Made by a program: the position numbers and the translations under genes
Notes under the pieces: model-generated
The model's database searches: none
What the model was told of the DNA's origin: nothing
Seen by the model: the letters and a program-made list of their open reading frames with translations, nothing else
IMG/VR virus record: IMGVR_UViG_3300013131_000097
Coordinates: 1-40,884 of that record
Direction: 5' to 3' (one strand)
DNA from: a virus
DNA length: 40,884 nt
Part shown: positions 29,858 through 36,717 of the stretch, piece after piece
How the letters are laid out: each line of letters opens with the position of its first letter
How positions within the stretch are numbered: the stretch's first letter is position 1

Positions 29858-30597
29858 TACAACTCCTGCCTTATTGCTAATTTTGGTAAACGGCTACGCC
29901 AAACATCAAGTATTGATTCTTTGTCTTGCATGGTAATAGTACCGTTATTGACCCATATATTTAAATAATTATCTACTGTAGTTTTAAATGGTTGCTTGCT
30001 TTTCTTAGCACGATAATACAATCCTTGAATCATTGCATCTAATTCTTTTGGCAATGTAAAGTAACGTGCTGCTGGCAATTTTCCAGCTTCTATTTTGTTG
30101 CGTAATGCTTGATCCGATCTGATATATTTTCCGTCAATAGTATTCCAACCACTTTGTGTTAAATGTTCTATTTCATGGCGAAGCGTGTCTCGCAAATCTA
30201 TTGCAACTTCACTTAATATGCCCGGATACTCTGCTGGATCAAGTTTAAATCGTATTTCTATAAGTGGCAATTCCGCCGAGTTTGGTTTTGTATCATTGAA
30301 TGCATCACCACCTACCCGTAAATCTTTATAGCCATCAATCCATTGTACTTTGAGTTGCAAATAAAATTCTATAGGAATATCGGCGTTTTCTATTTCTTCA
30401 AAATAAATATGACGATATTGATCATCATCTAATATTTCCGGGACTTTTTCACCTTGTTTGAAATAAATCTTTTCTCCGGCAAATTGACCCGCAGCATCTT
30501 GAGTTGCTGCCCAACTGTCTTTGATAATAGCTAGAAGTTTATTAGATAATTTAGTAACTAAACTATCATATCTACCTTCAATTAAAAGTGCCTTCAT
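29857..30597 (-). CDS. Putative internal virion protein with HExxH
   Basis: 246 residues from MKALLIEGRYDSLVTKLSNK (an ATG nine bases earlier is also possible). The end of MKALLIE-G matches the (L/I)-x-E then small residue site cut by T4-type prohead protease, so this may be a capsid-targeting peptide. LRDTLRHEIEHLTQSGW near 160 holds HEIEH, a zinc metallopeptidase motif. The body is a mixed alpha-beta domain. I recall similar GRYD-starting proteins in marine myoviruses. A peptidase packaged with the DNA is a reasonable inference, not shown. Confidence 0.78.
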   Translation of the reverse strand: MKALLIEGRYDSLVTKLSNKLLAIIKDSWAATQDAAGQFAGEKIYFKQGEKVPEILDDDQYRHIYFEEIENADIPIEFYLQLKVQWIDGYKDLRVGGDAFNDTKPNSAELPLIEIRFKLDPAEYPGILSEVAIDLRDTLRHEIEHLTQSGWNTIDGKYIRSDQALRNKIEAGKLPAARYFTLPKELDAMIQGLYYRAKKSKQPFKTTVDNYLNIWVNNGTITMQDKESILDVWRSRLPKLAIRQEL

Positions 30598-30618
30598 TGA
30601 TATCATCTATAATAAATA

Positions 30619-31173
30619 TCACTCAAGCAAATTGTAATTCCAATAACGTTCTTTATCTTGATTAAAAGGATTCCCAGATTGCTGATAGTAACAATTCATA
30701 CAAAGCATTTGCAAATTTTCTACCCGATGATTTGTTTCATCGCCATCTATATGATCTAACAGCAATGGCACTGTATCATCTGTTACTCTGCGTTCGTCAT
30801 AGCCGCAAGATGCACATTCTTCTCGAAATATACCTAATGCTAACAGTCTGTTACGAAGTTTCCATGTTGGATAGTTAGGATGCTTACCTTCTAGAATATT
30901 TGTTATGCTGTATATACCTTTTGCAGCTTTCTGTACATCTTTGGGTATGCCGATGCCGAATTGATTTTTATGAAGTTCATAAAGAGTCTTACCGGATTCT
31001 CGGTCTGTATATAAACGAGCATATTTTTTATAAGTAGTAAAAGACACTTTGAGAAAGCGAGCAGCTTCTGCATTAGATTTTGTATTTTCCATTGCATAGC
31101 GAATCTCACTTTCCGGTATGTCTAGGGCTGTTTTGCCTATACCATATATGTATTTATACTGTTTATCGGCCAT
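30619..31173 (-). CDS. HNH endonuclease
   Basis: 184 residues. The N-terminal half has a helix-turn-helix-like segment (KSNAEAARFLKVSFTTYKKY). The C-terminal half is an HNH site: CASCGYDERR, then LLLDHIDGDETNHRVENLQM and LCMNCYYQQSGN, with two Cys-x2-Cys pairs holding zinc and the catalytic DH ... N ... H-like array. Probably a homing endonuclease, or else a nuclease with a packaging or host-DNA role. Lies between small late genes. Confidence 0.88.
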   Translation of the reverse strand: MADKQYKYIYGIGKTALDIPESEIRYAMENTKSNAEAARFLKVSFTTYKKYARLYTDRESGKTLYELHKNQFGIGIPKDVQKAAKGIYSITNILEGKHPNYPTWKLRNRLLALGIFREECASCGYDERRVTDDTVPLLLDHIDGDETNHRVENLQMLCMNCYYQQSGNPFNQDKERYWNYNLLE

Positions 31174-31559
31174 TAATATACTCCGTGCTTTCTAAGCTGT
31201 CTAACAGCTTCTTTTGGGTCTGTGCATGCATCAAACATTTCCTGAAGCATTGTTTTTAATTTAAGAGCTTGTGCCGTAAAGAATGAAGGATGTACTTTGC
31301 TTTGTCGTTGAACTTCAGAAATCCAATATGAATATGCTGGATATGATTCGTTAAATCGATCCGCATCACTTCTTGTTTCCCAATATTCAATTTGGTCTTT
31401 CAAAGGCCATAAGTGAATTGGCAAATTTGCATCTTTGCGAATACCTGATTTAAATGGTTGATTCTTATCTCGATTTATGTTTTTCGAAATAAATTTGTCC
31501 ATGATGTTGATAGAACGATCCTTCGGAGACTCTCCGGTGTGAGCTGATTTTTTACCCAT
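31173..31559 (-). CDS. Unknown protein, 128 residues
   Basis: Basic N-terminus (KNINRDKNQPFKSGIRKDAN), then WPLKDQIEYWETRSDADRFN and a C-terminal helix (PKEAVRQLRKHGVY). No family recognised. Overlaps the 31552-31737 gene by 8 nt and the HNH gene by one base. Confidence 0.72.
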   Translation of the reverse strand: MGKKSAHTGESPKDRSINIMDKFISKNINRDKNQPFKSGIRKDANLPIHLWPLKDQIEYWETRSDADRFNESYPAYSYWISEVQRQSKVHPSFFTAQALKLKTMLQEMFDACTDPKEAVRQLRKHGVY

Positions 31560-31737
31560 TTTGTTTGTTTTTTTCCATTAATATAACTAATTTACGCCAC
31601 GCATCTTCTGCGGCATATACATATTTTTTAAATTTTAAGATGTCTTGATCAGAACGAGCCGTTTCCGCTTTTCGCATATTGCGATGGTATGCTGCATGAA
31701 GCAATCCAATTCTAACTTTTCGAATTATGTTTATCAT
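31552..31737 (-). CDS. Small basic unknown protein
   Basis: 61 residues, basic and helical (MINIIRKVRIGLLHAAYHRN, FKKYVYAAEDAWRKLVILME). The amphipathic form could be membrane- or nucleic-acid-binding. Overlaps the clpS stop region by 26 nt. Confidence 0.7.
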   Translation of the reverse strand: MINIIRKVRIGLLHAAYHRNMRKAETARSDQDILKFKKYVYAAEDAWRKLVILMEKNKQNG

Positions 31738-31990
31738 CTTTTTCTAGTGTAACCGTTAAACCTTGTTCTGTTAGCAATTCCCTTACAGATTCGCATACTA
31801 CATAACTATCAACAAATACCGCACAACGCTTTTTATTGTGTGTAATCAATGCACATTGATGAGCTTGAAATTCATTGTGACTACAATAATCTATCAAACA
31901 ATTGATGACATGATCAAACGTAATGTTGTTGTCATCATGCAAAATGACTCGCCATGTGCCACGCTTACTTCTCGATTTCTTTTTTAACAT
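31712..31990 (-). CDS. clpS: ClpS-like N-degron adaptor
   Basis: 92 residues from MLKKKSRSKRGTWRV; the longer frame from 32035 overlaps the previous gene more. WRVILHDDNNITFDHVINCL, then IDYCSHNEFQAHQCALITHN, KKRCAVFVDSYVV and LTEQGLTVTLE follow ClpS of Bacteroidota closely (H/N-DD, T-F-D-H-V-I-N, Q-A-x-Q-C-x-L-I-x-H-x-K-x-x-C). ClpS feeds N-degron proteins to ClpAP or ClpCP and can inhibit other substrates. The phage copy could redirect host proteolysis. It follows a UVR-motif gene. Confidence 0.87.
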   Translation of the reverse strand: MLKKKSRSKRGTWRVILHDDNNITFDHVINCLIDYCSHNEFQAHQCALITHNKKRCAVFVDSYVVCESVRELLTEQGLTVTLEKDDKHNSKS

Positions 31991-32165
31991 CTCTAATGAT
32001 TGCACATTGTTCATACAATTCTCGTTTTTCTGCATATTGTAATGAATCGTCTAGAAATTTATTTTTGCGTTGTATGTCCCACGCATCAGGCCATTGCCAA
32101 TCATCTGTCTTCATAACATTGATTGAGTCAACAAATAATCTTGTTATAAAATTTTCTGCGATCAT
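31965..32165 (-). CDS. Small UVR-motif protein
   Basis: 66 residues. The C-terminus LQYAEKRELYEQCAIIRDVK-KEIEK matches the UVR helix-hairpin of UvrB, UvrC, ClpC and McsA (A-x-E-x-E-D-Y-E-x-A-A-x-I-R-D-x-I pattern). The N-terminal half (FITRLFVDSINVMKTDDWQW, PDAWDIQRKN) is not recognised. It has its own class B promoter and precedes clpS with an overlap, so the two act together; a link to Clp proteolysis is the natural inference. Confidence 0.75.
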   Translation of the reverse strand: MIAENFITRLFVDSINVMKTDDWQWPDAWDIQRKNKFLDDSLQYAEKRELYEQCAIIRDVKKEIEK

Positions 32166-32168
32166 AAC

Positions 32169-32199
32169 TTATAATATGTATTTTTTTAGAATTATCCAA
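32169..32199 (-). promoter_or_regulatory. Class B promoter for UVR-clpS pair
   Basis: Minus strand ATTTGGATAATTC, 20 nt between TTG and TATTATAA. It is the only clear promoter of this type inside the late block. Confidence 0.65.
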
Positions 32200-32205
32200 A
32201 TTGAA

Positions 32206-32763
32206 TTAAAGTTTATCAAAAATAGTTTGTGCAGATTCCATTCTAGATTTTTTGCTTAATTCTAGTTCCTGCTTACCCATTCGTTCTGAAAGCTTTGCAA
32301 ATCCTAATGCTTTTTCTTGAATCGTTGGGCCATATAACATTGCTGCATTAAACATGTTTTTTTCATAGTTTGGAGTATTAACAATGCCTTTTGGTAATCC
32401 GGGGATAAGTTTTCCTCCGCTTTGTTTACTAGTATAACCATTTTTAAGTTCAACTTTAAGAAACCAAATTTGTGTTTGAGTATCAGCTTCAGATTTTCCT
32501 AGTAGTTTAACATATTGTTTTAATGCTATTTTTCTATCACTGCGCCATTGAATTAAGCCAAATGCACCACTACCATCTAACGTTCCTTCGGTTGGATCGA
32601 ATGTAGATTCAGCCCACATATTTCCAACTATTGCTGCAGCTTCAATTTTAGTAAATCCTACTGAAATTAAAGATTTTGCTAGTTGTATTCCAGTATTGAT
32701 AGATTCGGGATGTTTCGATAATGGTGTATTACTTTCCTTCAACAAAGACTTTAACCGAATCAT
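32206..32763 (-). CDS. Phage tail lysozyme-type protein
   Basis: 185 residues. MIRLKSLLKE-SNTP is a capsid-targeting-like start. Residues about 40-75, AAAIVGNMWAESTFDPTEGT and GSGAFGLIQWRSDRK, match the phage tail lysozyme fold with the catalytic Glu in WAES. It should cut the peptidoglycan glycan strand, during DNA entry if packaged in the virion. A longer C-terminal helical region follows (EKALGFAKLSERMGKQELEL). The ATG overlaps the stop of the 32760-32906 gene. Confidence 0.85.
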   Translation of the reverse strand: MIRLKSLLKESNTPLSKHPESINTGIQLAKSLISVGFTKIEAAAIVGNMWAESTFDPTEGTLDGSGAFGLIQWRSDRKIALKQYVKLLGKSEADTQTQIWFLKVELKNGYTSKQSGGKLIPGLPKGIVNTPNYEKNMFNAAMLYGPTIQEKALGFAKLSERMGKQELELSKKSRMESAQTIFDKL

Positions 32764-32906
32764 TTTCCTTGTCCTCGATACAATTTTTTATAGTTTTTTG
32801 ATCTTTTGCTTTTAGACGTATTGCATTTTGAATGAACACCCGGACGACTTACTTTTGGTCGTTTTAAGAATGCTGCGGTTGAAGATGCTTTTACTTTTGC
32901 TGCCAT
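32760..32906 (-). CDS. 48-residue basic conserved protein
   Basis: Reads MAAKVKASSTAAFLKRPKVS, then RPGVHSKCNTSKSKRSKNYK and KLYRGQGK. I recall this RPGVHSK ... SKNYKK-YRGQG pattern as a short, very basic protein repeated across Bacteroidota phages and metagenomes. Function unknown; charge suggests nucleic-acid binding. It overlaps the lysozyme start by 4 nt (ATGA). Confidence 0.78.
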   Translation of the reverse strand: MAAKVKASSTAAFLKRPKVSRPGVHSKCNTSKSKRSKNYKKLYRGQGK

Positions 32907-32909
32907 TAT

Positions 32910-33242
32910 CTATCCTTTTTGTTCTCTGATAATCAATTCACCTAATACTTCCAATCGTCCTACCTCACGTTGAAACTCTGTTTGAGACATTGAAGTAGAT
33001 ATTTTTTTGTATGTTTCTTCAAATTCCTTTTTGGCTTTTTCTACGTCAAACCGTCCTGCAGCTGCTCGTTTATAGTAAGGCAATTTAACTTTGAAATGAT
33101 GCCATGTTAAAAGTGCTAATCCACCTTTCTTATGTGCGGTGTTAGCAATCTTTTCTGCACCAGCTTCTCGGGTATCGGCAAATGATTCAAAAGTATCTTT
33201 CTTTGCATCTTTTGATTCAAAAAGTAAATTCATTAGTTTCAT
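32910..33242 (-). CDS. Putative internal virion protein
   Basis: 110 residues. MKLMNLLFE-SKDA at the start fits an L-x-E capsid-targeting site. The rest is a helical, basic protein (GAEKIANTAHKKGGLALLTW, HHFKVKLPYYKRAAAGRFDV) seen by memory in T4-like marine phages. Internal head location inferred only. Confidence 0.75.
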   Translation of the reverse strand: MKLMNLLFESKDAKKDTFESFADTREAGAEKIANTAHKKGGLALLTWHHFKVKLPYYKRAAAGRFDVEKAKKEFEETYKKISTSMSQTEFQREVGRLEVLGELIIREQKG

Positions 33243-33253
33243 ATTAATAAATA

Positions 33254-33892
33254 TTACTTGTTTGTTTTATCTTGTTTGAATTCGGTCATATATGAATAAT
33301 CTGTTTCATATCCAGCTTTACCTTCAACTGAATAAACTGTCATATCAATTTTATAACCTGGATTCTTATCAATTCTATTAAATGTCCAAGCATTATCCAT
33401 CCATATGATTCTGTTATTAGGATAAATAAAATAATTTCCATTATCCATTTTAAATACATGTCCGCACTTATGTTCCGGGGTTTCAGAAAAATTAGTATCT
33501 AATACATTCCGATTTTCATGACTCCAATCCAACGTAAACATGTATACGCCTTGTCGTTTAACTCCAGTAATGCTAATTAAGTCAGCACGTAATCCAGACA
33601 TTCGTTCTCGTACTTGAACATCAATATAAGAAGAAAAACAATCCCAGTATACGTGTTCTGTTAGTGGCAATTTTTCAGCATCTTTTTTCCAACAAAATGC
33701 GTGAATAGGTCTTCGGGTCCAATTAACTCCATTTTCTAGAAATACTTCAAATAATGGTGATCGTTTTTGAATTGATGCTACAGAATGGACATCTGCTGCA
33801 GTAAACTCGCCAAAATCTTTTTCATGATTAAATAAAAATTCATTACGTATAAAACATGTAATGGTTGGAATGTTTGCGTTTAAGTAAGCCAA
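33254..33892 (-). CDS. Unknown conserved-looking phage protein
   Basis: 212 residues, strand-rich, aromatic and charged (WTRRPIHAFCWKKDAEKLPL, GVYMFTLDWSHENRNVLDTN). The HKCGHVFKMDNGNYFIYPNN stretch is distinctive. No family name recalled. It overlaps the SET gene by 13 nt in the late block, so a virion or assembly role is likely. Confidence 0.75.
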   Translation of the reverse strand: MAYLNANIPTITCFIRNEFLFNHEKDFGEFTAADVHSVASIQKRSPLFEVFLENGVNWTRRPIHAFCWKKDAEKLPLTEHVYWDCFSSYIDVQVRERMSGLRADLISITGVKRQGVYMFTLDWSHENRNVLDTNFSETPEHKCGHVFKMDNGNYFIYPNNRIIWMDNAWTFNRIDKNPGYKIDMTVYSVEGKAGYETDYSYMTEFKQDKTNK

Positions 33893-34281
33893 TCGATTTC
33901 CTCTTTAGTATAAGTACATGTTAATTCATGCCCTGGTTGAATATTTGTTATTGTAACATATCGATCTAAAGTCAAATCATGAAATACATTAGGTGTGTCT
34001 GAATGATTGATATAATATGACATATTAATATTATTATATGTTCTAGAAAGCCAAATTCCAAATTTATCTGAATTACATGTAGAAGTTAAATATGAACGTA
34101 TTTCTTGATTATCGATTGCATTGTATGGAATATGGATTGTATCTGATTCAACATCTTGAAATAAAATAAATCCTGCAGGAATATCCGTAAGTGCGAAAAC
34201 ACCAACTCCGTCACATACAAGCGACGGAGCTAATTTAGTTTTACCAAATTGATTGATACTATGTAGTATCTGTTCAAACAT
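33880..34281 (-). CDS. SET-domain protein
   Basis: 133 residues, close to a minimal SET domain. The N-terminal part is VCDGVGVFALTDIPAGFILF, the central motif YYINHSDTPNVFHDLTLDRY contains NHSxxPN, and the C-terminal ITNIQPGHELTCTYTKEEID contains the G-(E/H)-E-L-T-x-x-Y element. These bind S-adenosylmethionine and the lysine channel in known SET methyltransferases. The final post-SET region is short. A lysine methyltransferase acting on host or virion proteins is inferred. Confidence 0.83.
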   Translation of the reverse strand: MFEQILHSINQFGKTKLAPSLVCDGVGVFALTDIPAGFILFQDVESDTIHIPYNAIDNQEIRSYLTSTCNSDKFGIWLSRTYNNINMSYYINHSDTPNVFHDLTLDRYVTITNIQPGHELTCTYTKEEIDWLT

Positions 34282-34742
34282 TATTTTTTCAATGATTTAA
34301 AATATCCAATTTGTTGATCATGTTTCTTTGTAGCTGAACGTGTATCAAATGTTCCTAGATTTTTGCCTTTGTGACTATATAAACGATATCCATCTTTTAC
34401 TTTGCGAATAATCTCTTTAATGAATTGTTTCATATCACCATTTTGTGGATCGACCGGAACGAATTGTGGTTGTGTGATATTACCGCCAAAACCTGGCATT
34501 GTGTCGCCATGTTGTTTGTAATATGTTAGGTAATCTTTAACTCGGTTCATGTAATCAGCAGCCAATGTTATTTTAGCTTCCAACCACTCCGGAAGATTGT
34601 CAGTTTCGGAAATCATATCAGCAACTGCCTGAGCATCTTCTGCACATTCCATTGCATCATGTTTAGCCATTGACCCTTCGGGCTTTTGACATCCGCCTCG
34701 AGCACCACCACACCCGCAACCACATTCGTTAAGCCGTTTCAC
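34281..34742 (-). CDS. Putative internal virion protein, Cys-rich start
   Basis: 153 residues. MKRLNECGCGCGGARGGCQK is unusual: six cysteines in the first 20 residues, after a possible N-E capsid-targeting end. The middle, MAKHDAMECAEDAQAVADMI and EWLEAKITLAADYMNRVKDY, is a helical block I recall from virion proteins of marine phages. The C-terminal end (KDGYRLYSHKGKNLGTFDTR) is strand-rich. Structural role inferred. Confidence 0.75.
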   Translation of the reverse strand: MKRLNECGCGCGGARGGCQKPEGSMAKHDAMECAEDAQAVADMISETDNLPEWLEAKITLAADYMNRVKDYLTYYKQHGDTMPGFGGNITQPQFVPVDPQNGDMKQFIKEIIRKVKDGYRLYSHKGKNLGTFDTRSATKKHDQQIGYFKSLKK

Positions 34743-34743
34743 G

Positions 34744-34911
34744 TTAAGCCTTTGCTACAATAGACCAAATTGCACCGGTAAGTGTAAGAACACCACCAAT
34801 GATTTCTGTTACTACGGCTTCATCTACTAGACCTTTAGCAACAACAATACCACCTACGAAAGTTAAGGTATGTCGTACAATACCTAATACTTGTTCTTTT
34901 GTTAGTTTCAT
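34744..34911 (-). CDS. Holin-like membrane protein, Pam3 gp28-like
   Basis: 55 residues: MKLTKEQVLGIVRHTLTFVG, GIVVAKGLVDEAVVTEIIGG, VLTLTGAIWSIVAKA. Two membrane segments with VRHTLTF and AKGLVDE between them match, by memory, the Pam3-gp28 family of small phage proteins. A holin or membrane role is plausible. It lies apart from the endolysin and holin genes at 39-40 kb, so it may not be the main holin. Confidence 0.78.
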   Translation of the reverse strand: MKLTKEQVLGIVRHTLTFVGGIVVAKGLVDEAVVTEIIGGVLTLTGAIWSIVAKA

Positions 34912-34945
34912 AATTTTCCTTTTATATAAATATATTAATGTTTAA

Positions 34946-35485
34946 TTAAGGTGTTAGTTGAATATATGTCCAAAACGTACCGTCATATATATACAACGTT
35001 GTGTTTGGTATATCAAAATACATAGAGCCAGTCGTTGCAGATGCCCCTGGACTATTTACTGGTATTTGTAACCCGCCGTTTTTGAATACATTAGACAAGT
35101 TTAAAGATGCGTTCGGATCAAAAGATACTATAGAACTAGATACATTAATATTATTATGTCGCATCGTGAGAATACCATTTGAATCAGAATCAATTACCGT
35201 TCCAGTACCAGTAACCAATTGTCTAAAACTTCCTGTTACCGCTAAAGAACCAGTAATTTGGGCGCTACCAGTAAATGGAAATCCAGCTCCGCCAGCATTC
35301 AATGCAAATGATGCAGTTGTAGCAAATGATGCTGATGTTGCGATACCTGTTAATGATCCAGAGAACGATCCTGTTGCTATTACGGTATCGGTCGATCCGC
35401 CACTCAACGCATCTATAGCTCTAGTTACATGTTCAGCTTGTATTGTACCGCCGCTAGTAATACCTGTTTTATTTATTATTGCCAT
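34946..35485 (-). CDS. Fibre/whisker-like protein with ASF/GS repeats
   Basis: 179 residues. Repeats of the type ATSASFATTASFALNAGG and TGSAQITGSLAVTGSF run through the centre; such short-period repeats form trimeric beta structures in tail fibres. The C-terminus (GSMYFDIPNTTLYIYDGTFW, TYIQLTP) is a compact domain seen by memory at fibre ends in marine and Bacteroidota phages. Virion surface role inferred. Confidence 0.8.
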   Translation of the reverse strand: MAIINKTGITSGGTIQAEHVTRAIDALSGGSTDTVIATGSFSGSLTGIATSASFATTASFALNAGGAGFPFTGSAQITGSLAVTGSFRQLVTGTGTVIDSDSNGILTMRHNNINVSSSIVSFDPNASLNLSNVFKNGGLQIPVNSPGASATTGSMYFDIPNTTLYIYDGTFWTYIQLTP

Positions 35486-35660
35486 TTATGTTCCTTTTCT
35501 TATATATAGGCCAATTTTTTGTTTTTTCATTCAACCATTCTTGACGATCATCACATCCACAATCTTCATCAAGTATTTGTGCAATTCGTTGTGCCAATTT
35601 GTCCAACCCTGTTGCTGCGGTTATTTTTTTAATATCATCACCTAAACCTTTACTAGACAT
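35469..35660 (-). CDS. Small conserved phage protein, CGC motif
   Basis: 63 residues from MSSKGLGDDIKKITAATGLD; the frame also has an earlier ATG at 35684 that overlaps the previous gene. ILDEDCGCDDRQEWLNEKTK carries the C-G-C-x-x-R-x-x-x-L-N pattern found next to tail or head genes in many phages. Function unknown. Confidence 0.78.
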   Translation of the reverse strand: MSSKGLGDDIKKITAATGLDKLAQRIAQILDEDCGCDDRQEWLNEKTKNWPIYKKRNINGNNK

Positions 35661-36717
35661 AACGTGCTCCATTTTGTATTGCATTTCGCAATTGAATTAA
35701 TAATGTATGTTGTTGTGGTGTTACCGGTATTTCAAATACACGGGTACCTGGATATGAATATGTTTGTTCTGGATGCATCATGATGCTATGGCCGGTATCA
35801 TCAATTCCTAAAACTCGATGTGGTACATTCTGCATTGTGATGTTACTGCTAGGTATCATGGTGCAACGACCCGGGTGTAACCATTGTCCTTGAGCATCTT
35901 CAACGCCCCCACTACGTTTAATTATGTCATCCCATCCTGCATCATCTAACATACTCTTCTTTAACATATGAGCAGCTAAAGATTCTGCTATGCTGGGTTC
36001 ATATCCTTCTTGTAATACTTGTTCTAATTGCATATGACCCAATTTAATAGTATCATTTAATTCTTTTAAACGAGCTATTAGACCTTGGCTACGAAGCTTC
36101 TTGAATGCTAAATTTTCTACTGCGTATTCGCCTTCTGCTTCTAATCCAGTTTGTCGCATTTTATATAAACGTTGCAATATGTCTTTGATTTTATGTTCAA
36201 TCCTAGGATCAGATTCTTTTAGTTTTTCGATTTCATATTCAATTGGAGCAGCTTTAGCTTCAATCATTTCATCATCGATGCTAACCGTCTCTGCACTAGG
36301 CTTTTTTATCCATTTACCACGCATTACAGAATATTGGCCTACTGATGAATGCAGTCTATCATTCCAATCTTGGGCATATAATTCAACATCCATTCCTTTA
36401 TATTTAAGTGGATAATTGTTATTCCATATGCTTTTTTTAGCCATCATGTAGTTTTTAACAAGATGTAAATTAGCATCAACAGCTTGATAATCTATAACAA
36501 CATGTAAATCAATATCAGATGCATTAGTCCAATTGTAATTTGCATTGCTACCAATTAGCAAAATATCTAATATCTGTACATTTTCTGGAATTTCTAGGAA
36601 ATCAAAAAATGCTTTTGCAATGCGAATGAATTTTTCAGTAAGGCCACGTTTGATATGATCGCCATCCCAAAGCTTTGGATTAAGAGTGCCATGTGTTCTA
36701 TATTCTAAAATCATCAT
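35653..36717 (-). CDS. Nucleotidyltransferase-domain protein
   Basis: 354 residues. LLIGSNANYNWTNASDIDLH-VVID near 55-75 is the polymerase-beta-type nucleotidyltransferase signature (GS then D-x-D), and MDVELYAQDW gives a third acidic strand. The middle is a long helical region (EYEIEKLKESDPRIEHKIKD). The C-terminus contains a WLHPGRCTMIPSSNITMQNV module. I recall such fusions in T4-like marine phages. It may add nucleotides to RNA or protein (AMPylation); substrate unknown. Adjacent ATGs at the start overlap the upstream stop. Confidence 0.83.
   Translation of the reverse strand: MMILEYRTHGTLNPKLWDGDHIKRGLTEKFIRIAKAFFDFLEIPENVQILDILLIGSNANYNWTNASDIDLHVVIDYQAVDANLHLVKNYMMAKKSIWNNNYPLKYKGMDVELYAQDWNDRLHSSVGQYSVMRGKWIKKPSAETVSIDDEMIEAKAAPIEYEIEKLKESDPRIEHKIKDILQRLYKMRQTGLEAEGEYAVENLAFKKLRSQGLIARLKELNDTIKLGHMQLEQVLQEGYEPSIAESLAAHMLKKSMLDDAGWDDIIKRSGGVEDAQGQWLHPGRCTMIPSSNITMQNVPHRVLGIDDTGHSIMMHPEQTYSYPGTRVFEIPVTPQQHTLLIQLRNAIQNGARYV

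Noticed and set aside
35001-35645. Plus-strand 214-residue frame
   Set aside because: It is antisense to the repeat-rich fibre-like gene, whose regular codons leave the opposite strand open. No leader or promoter.
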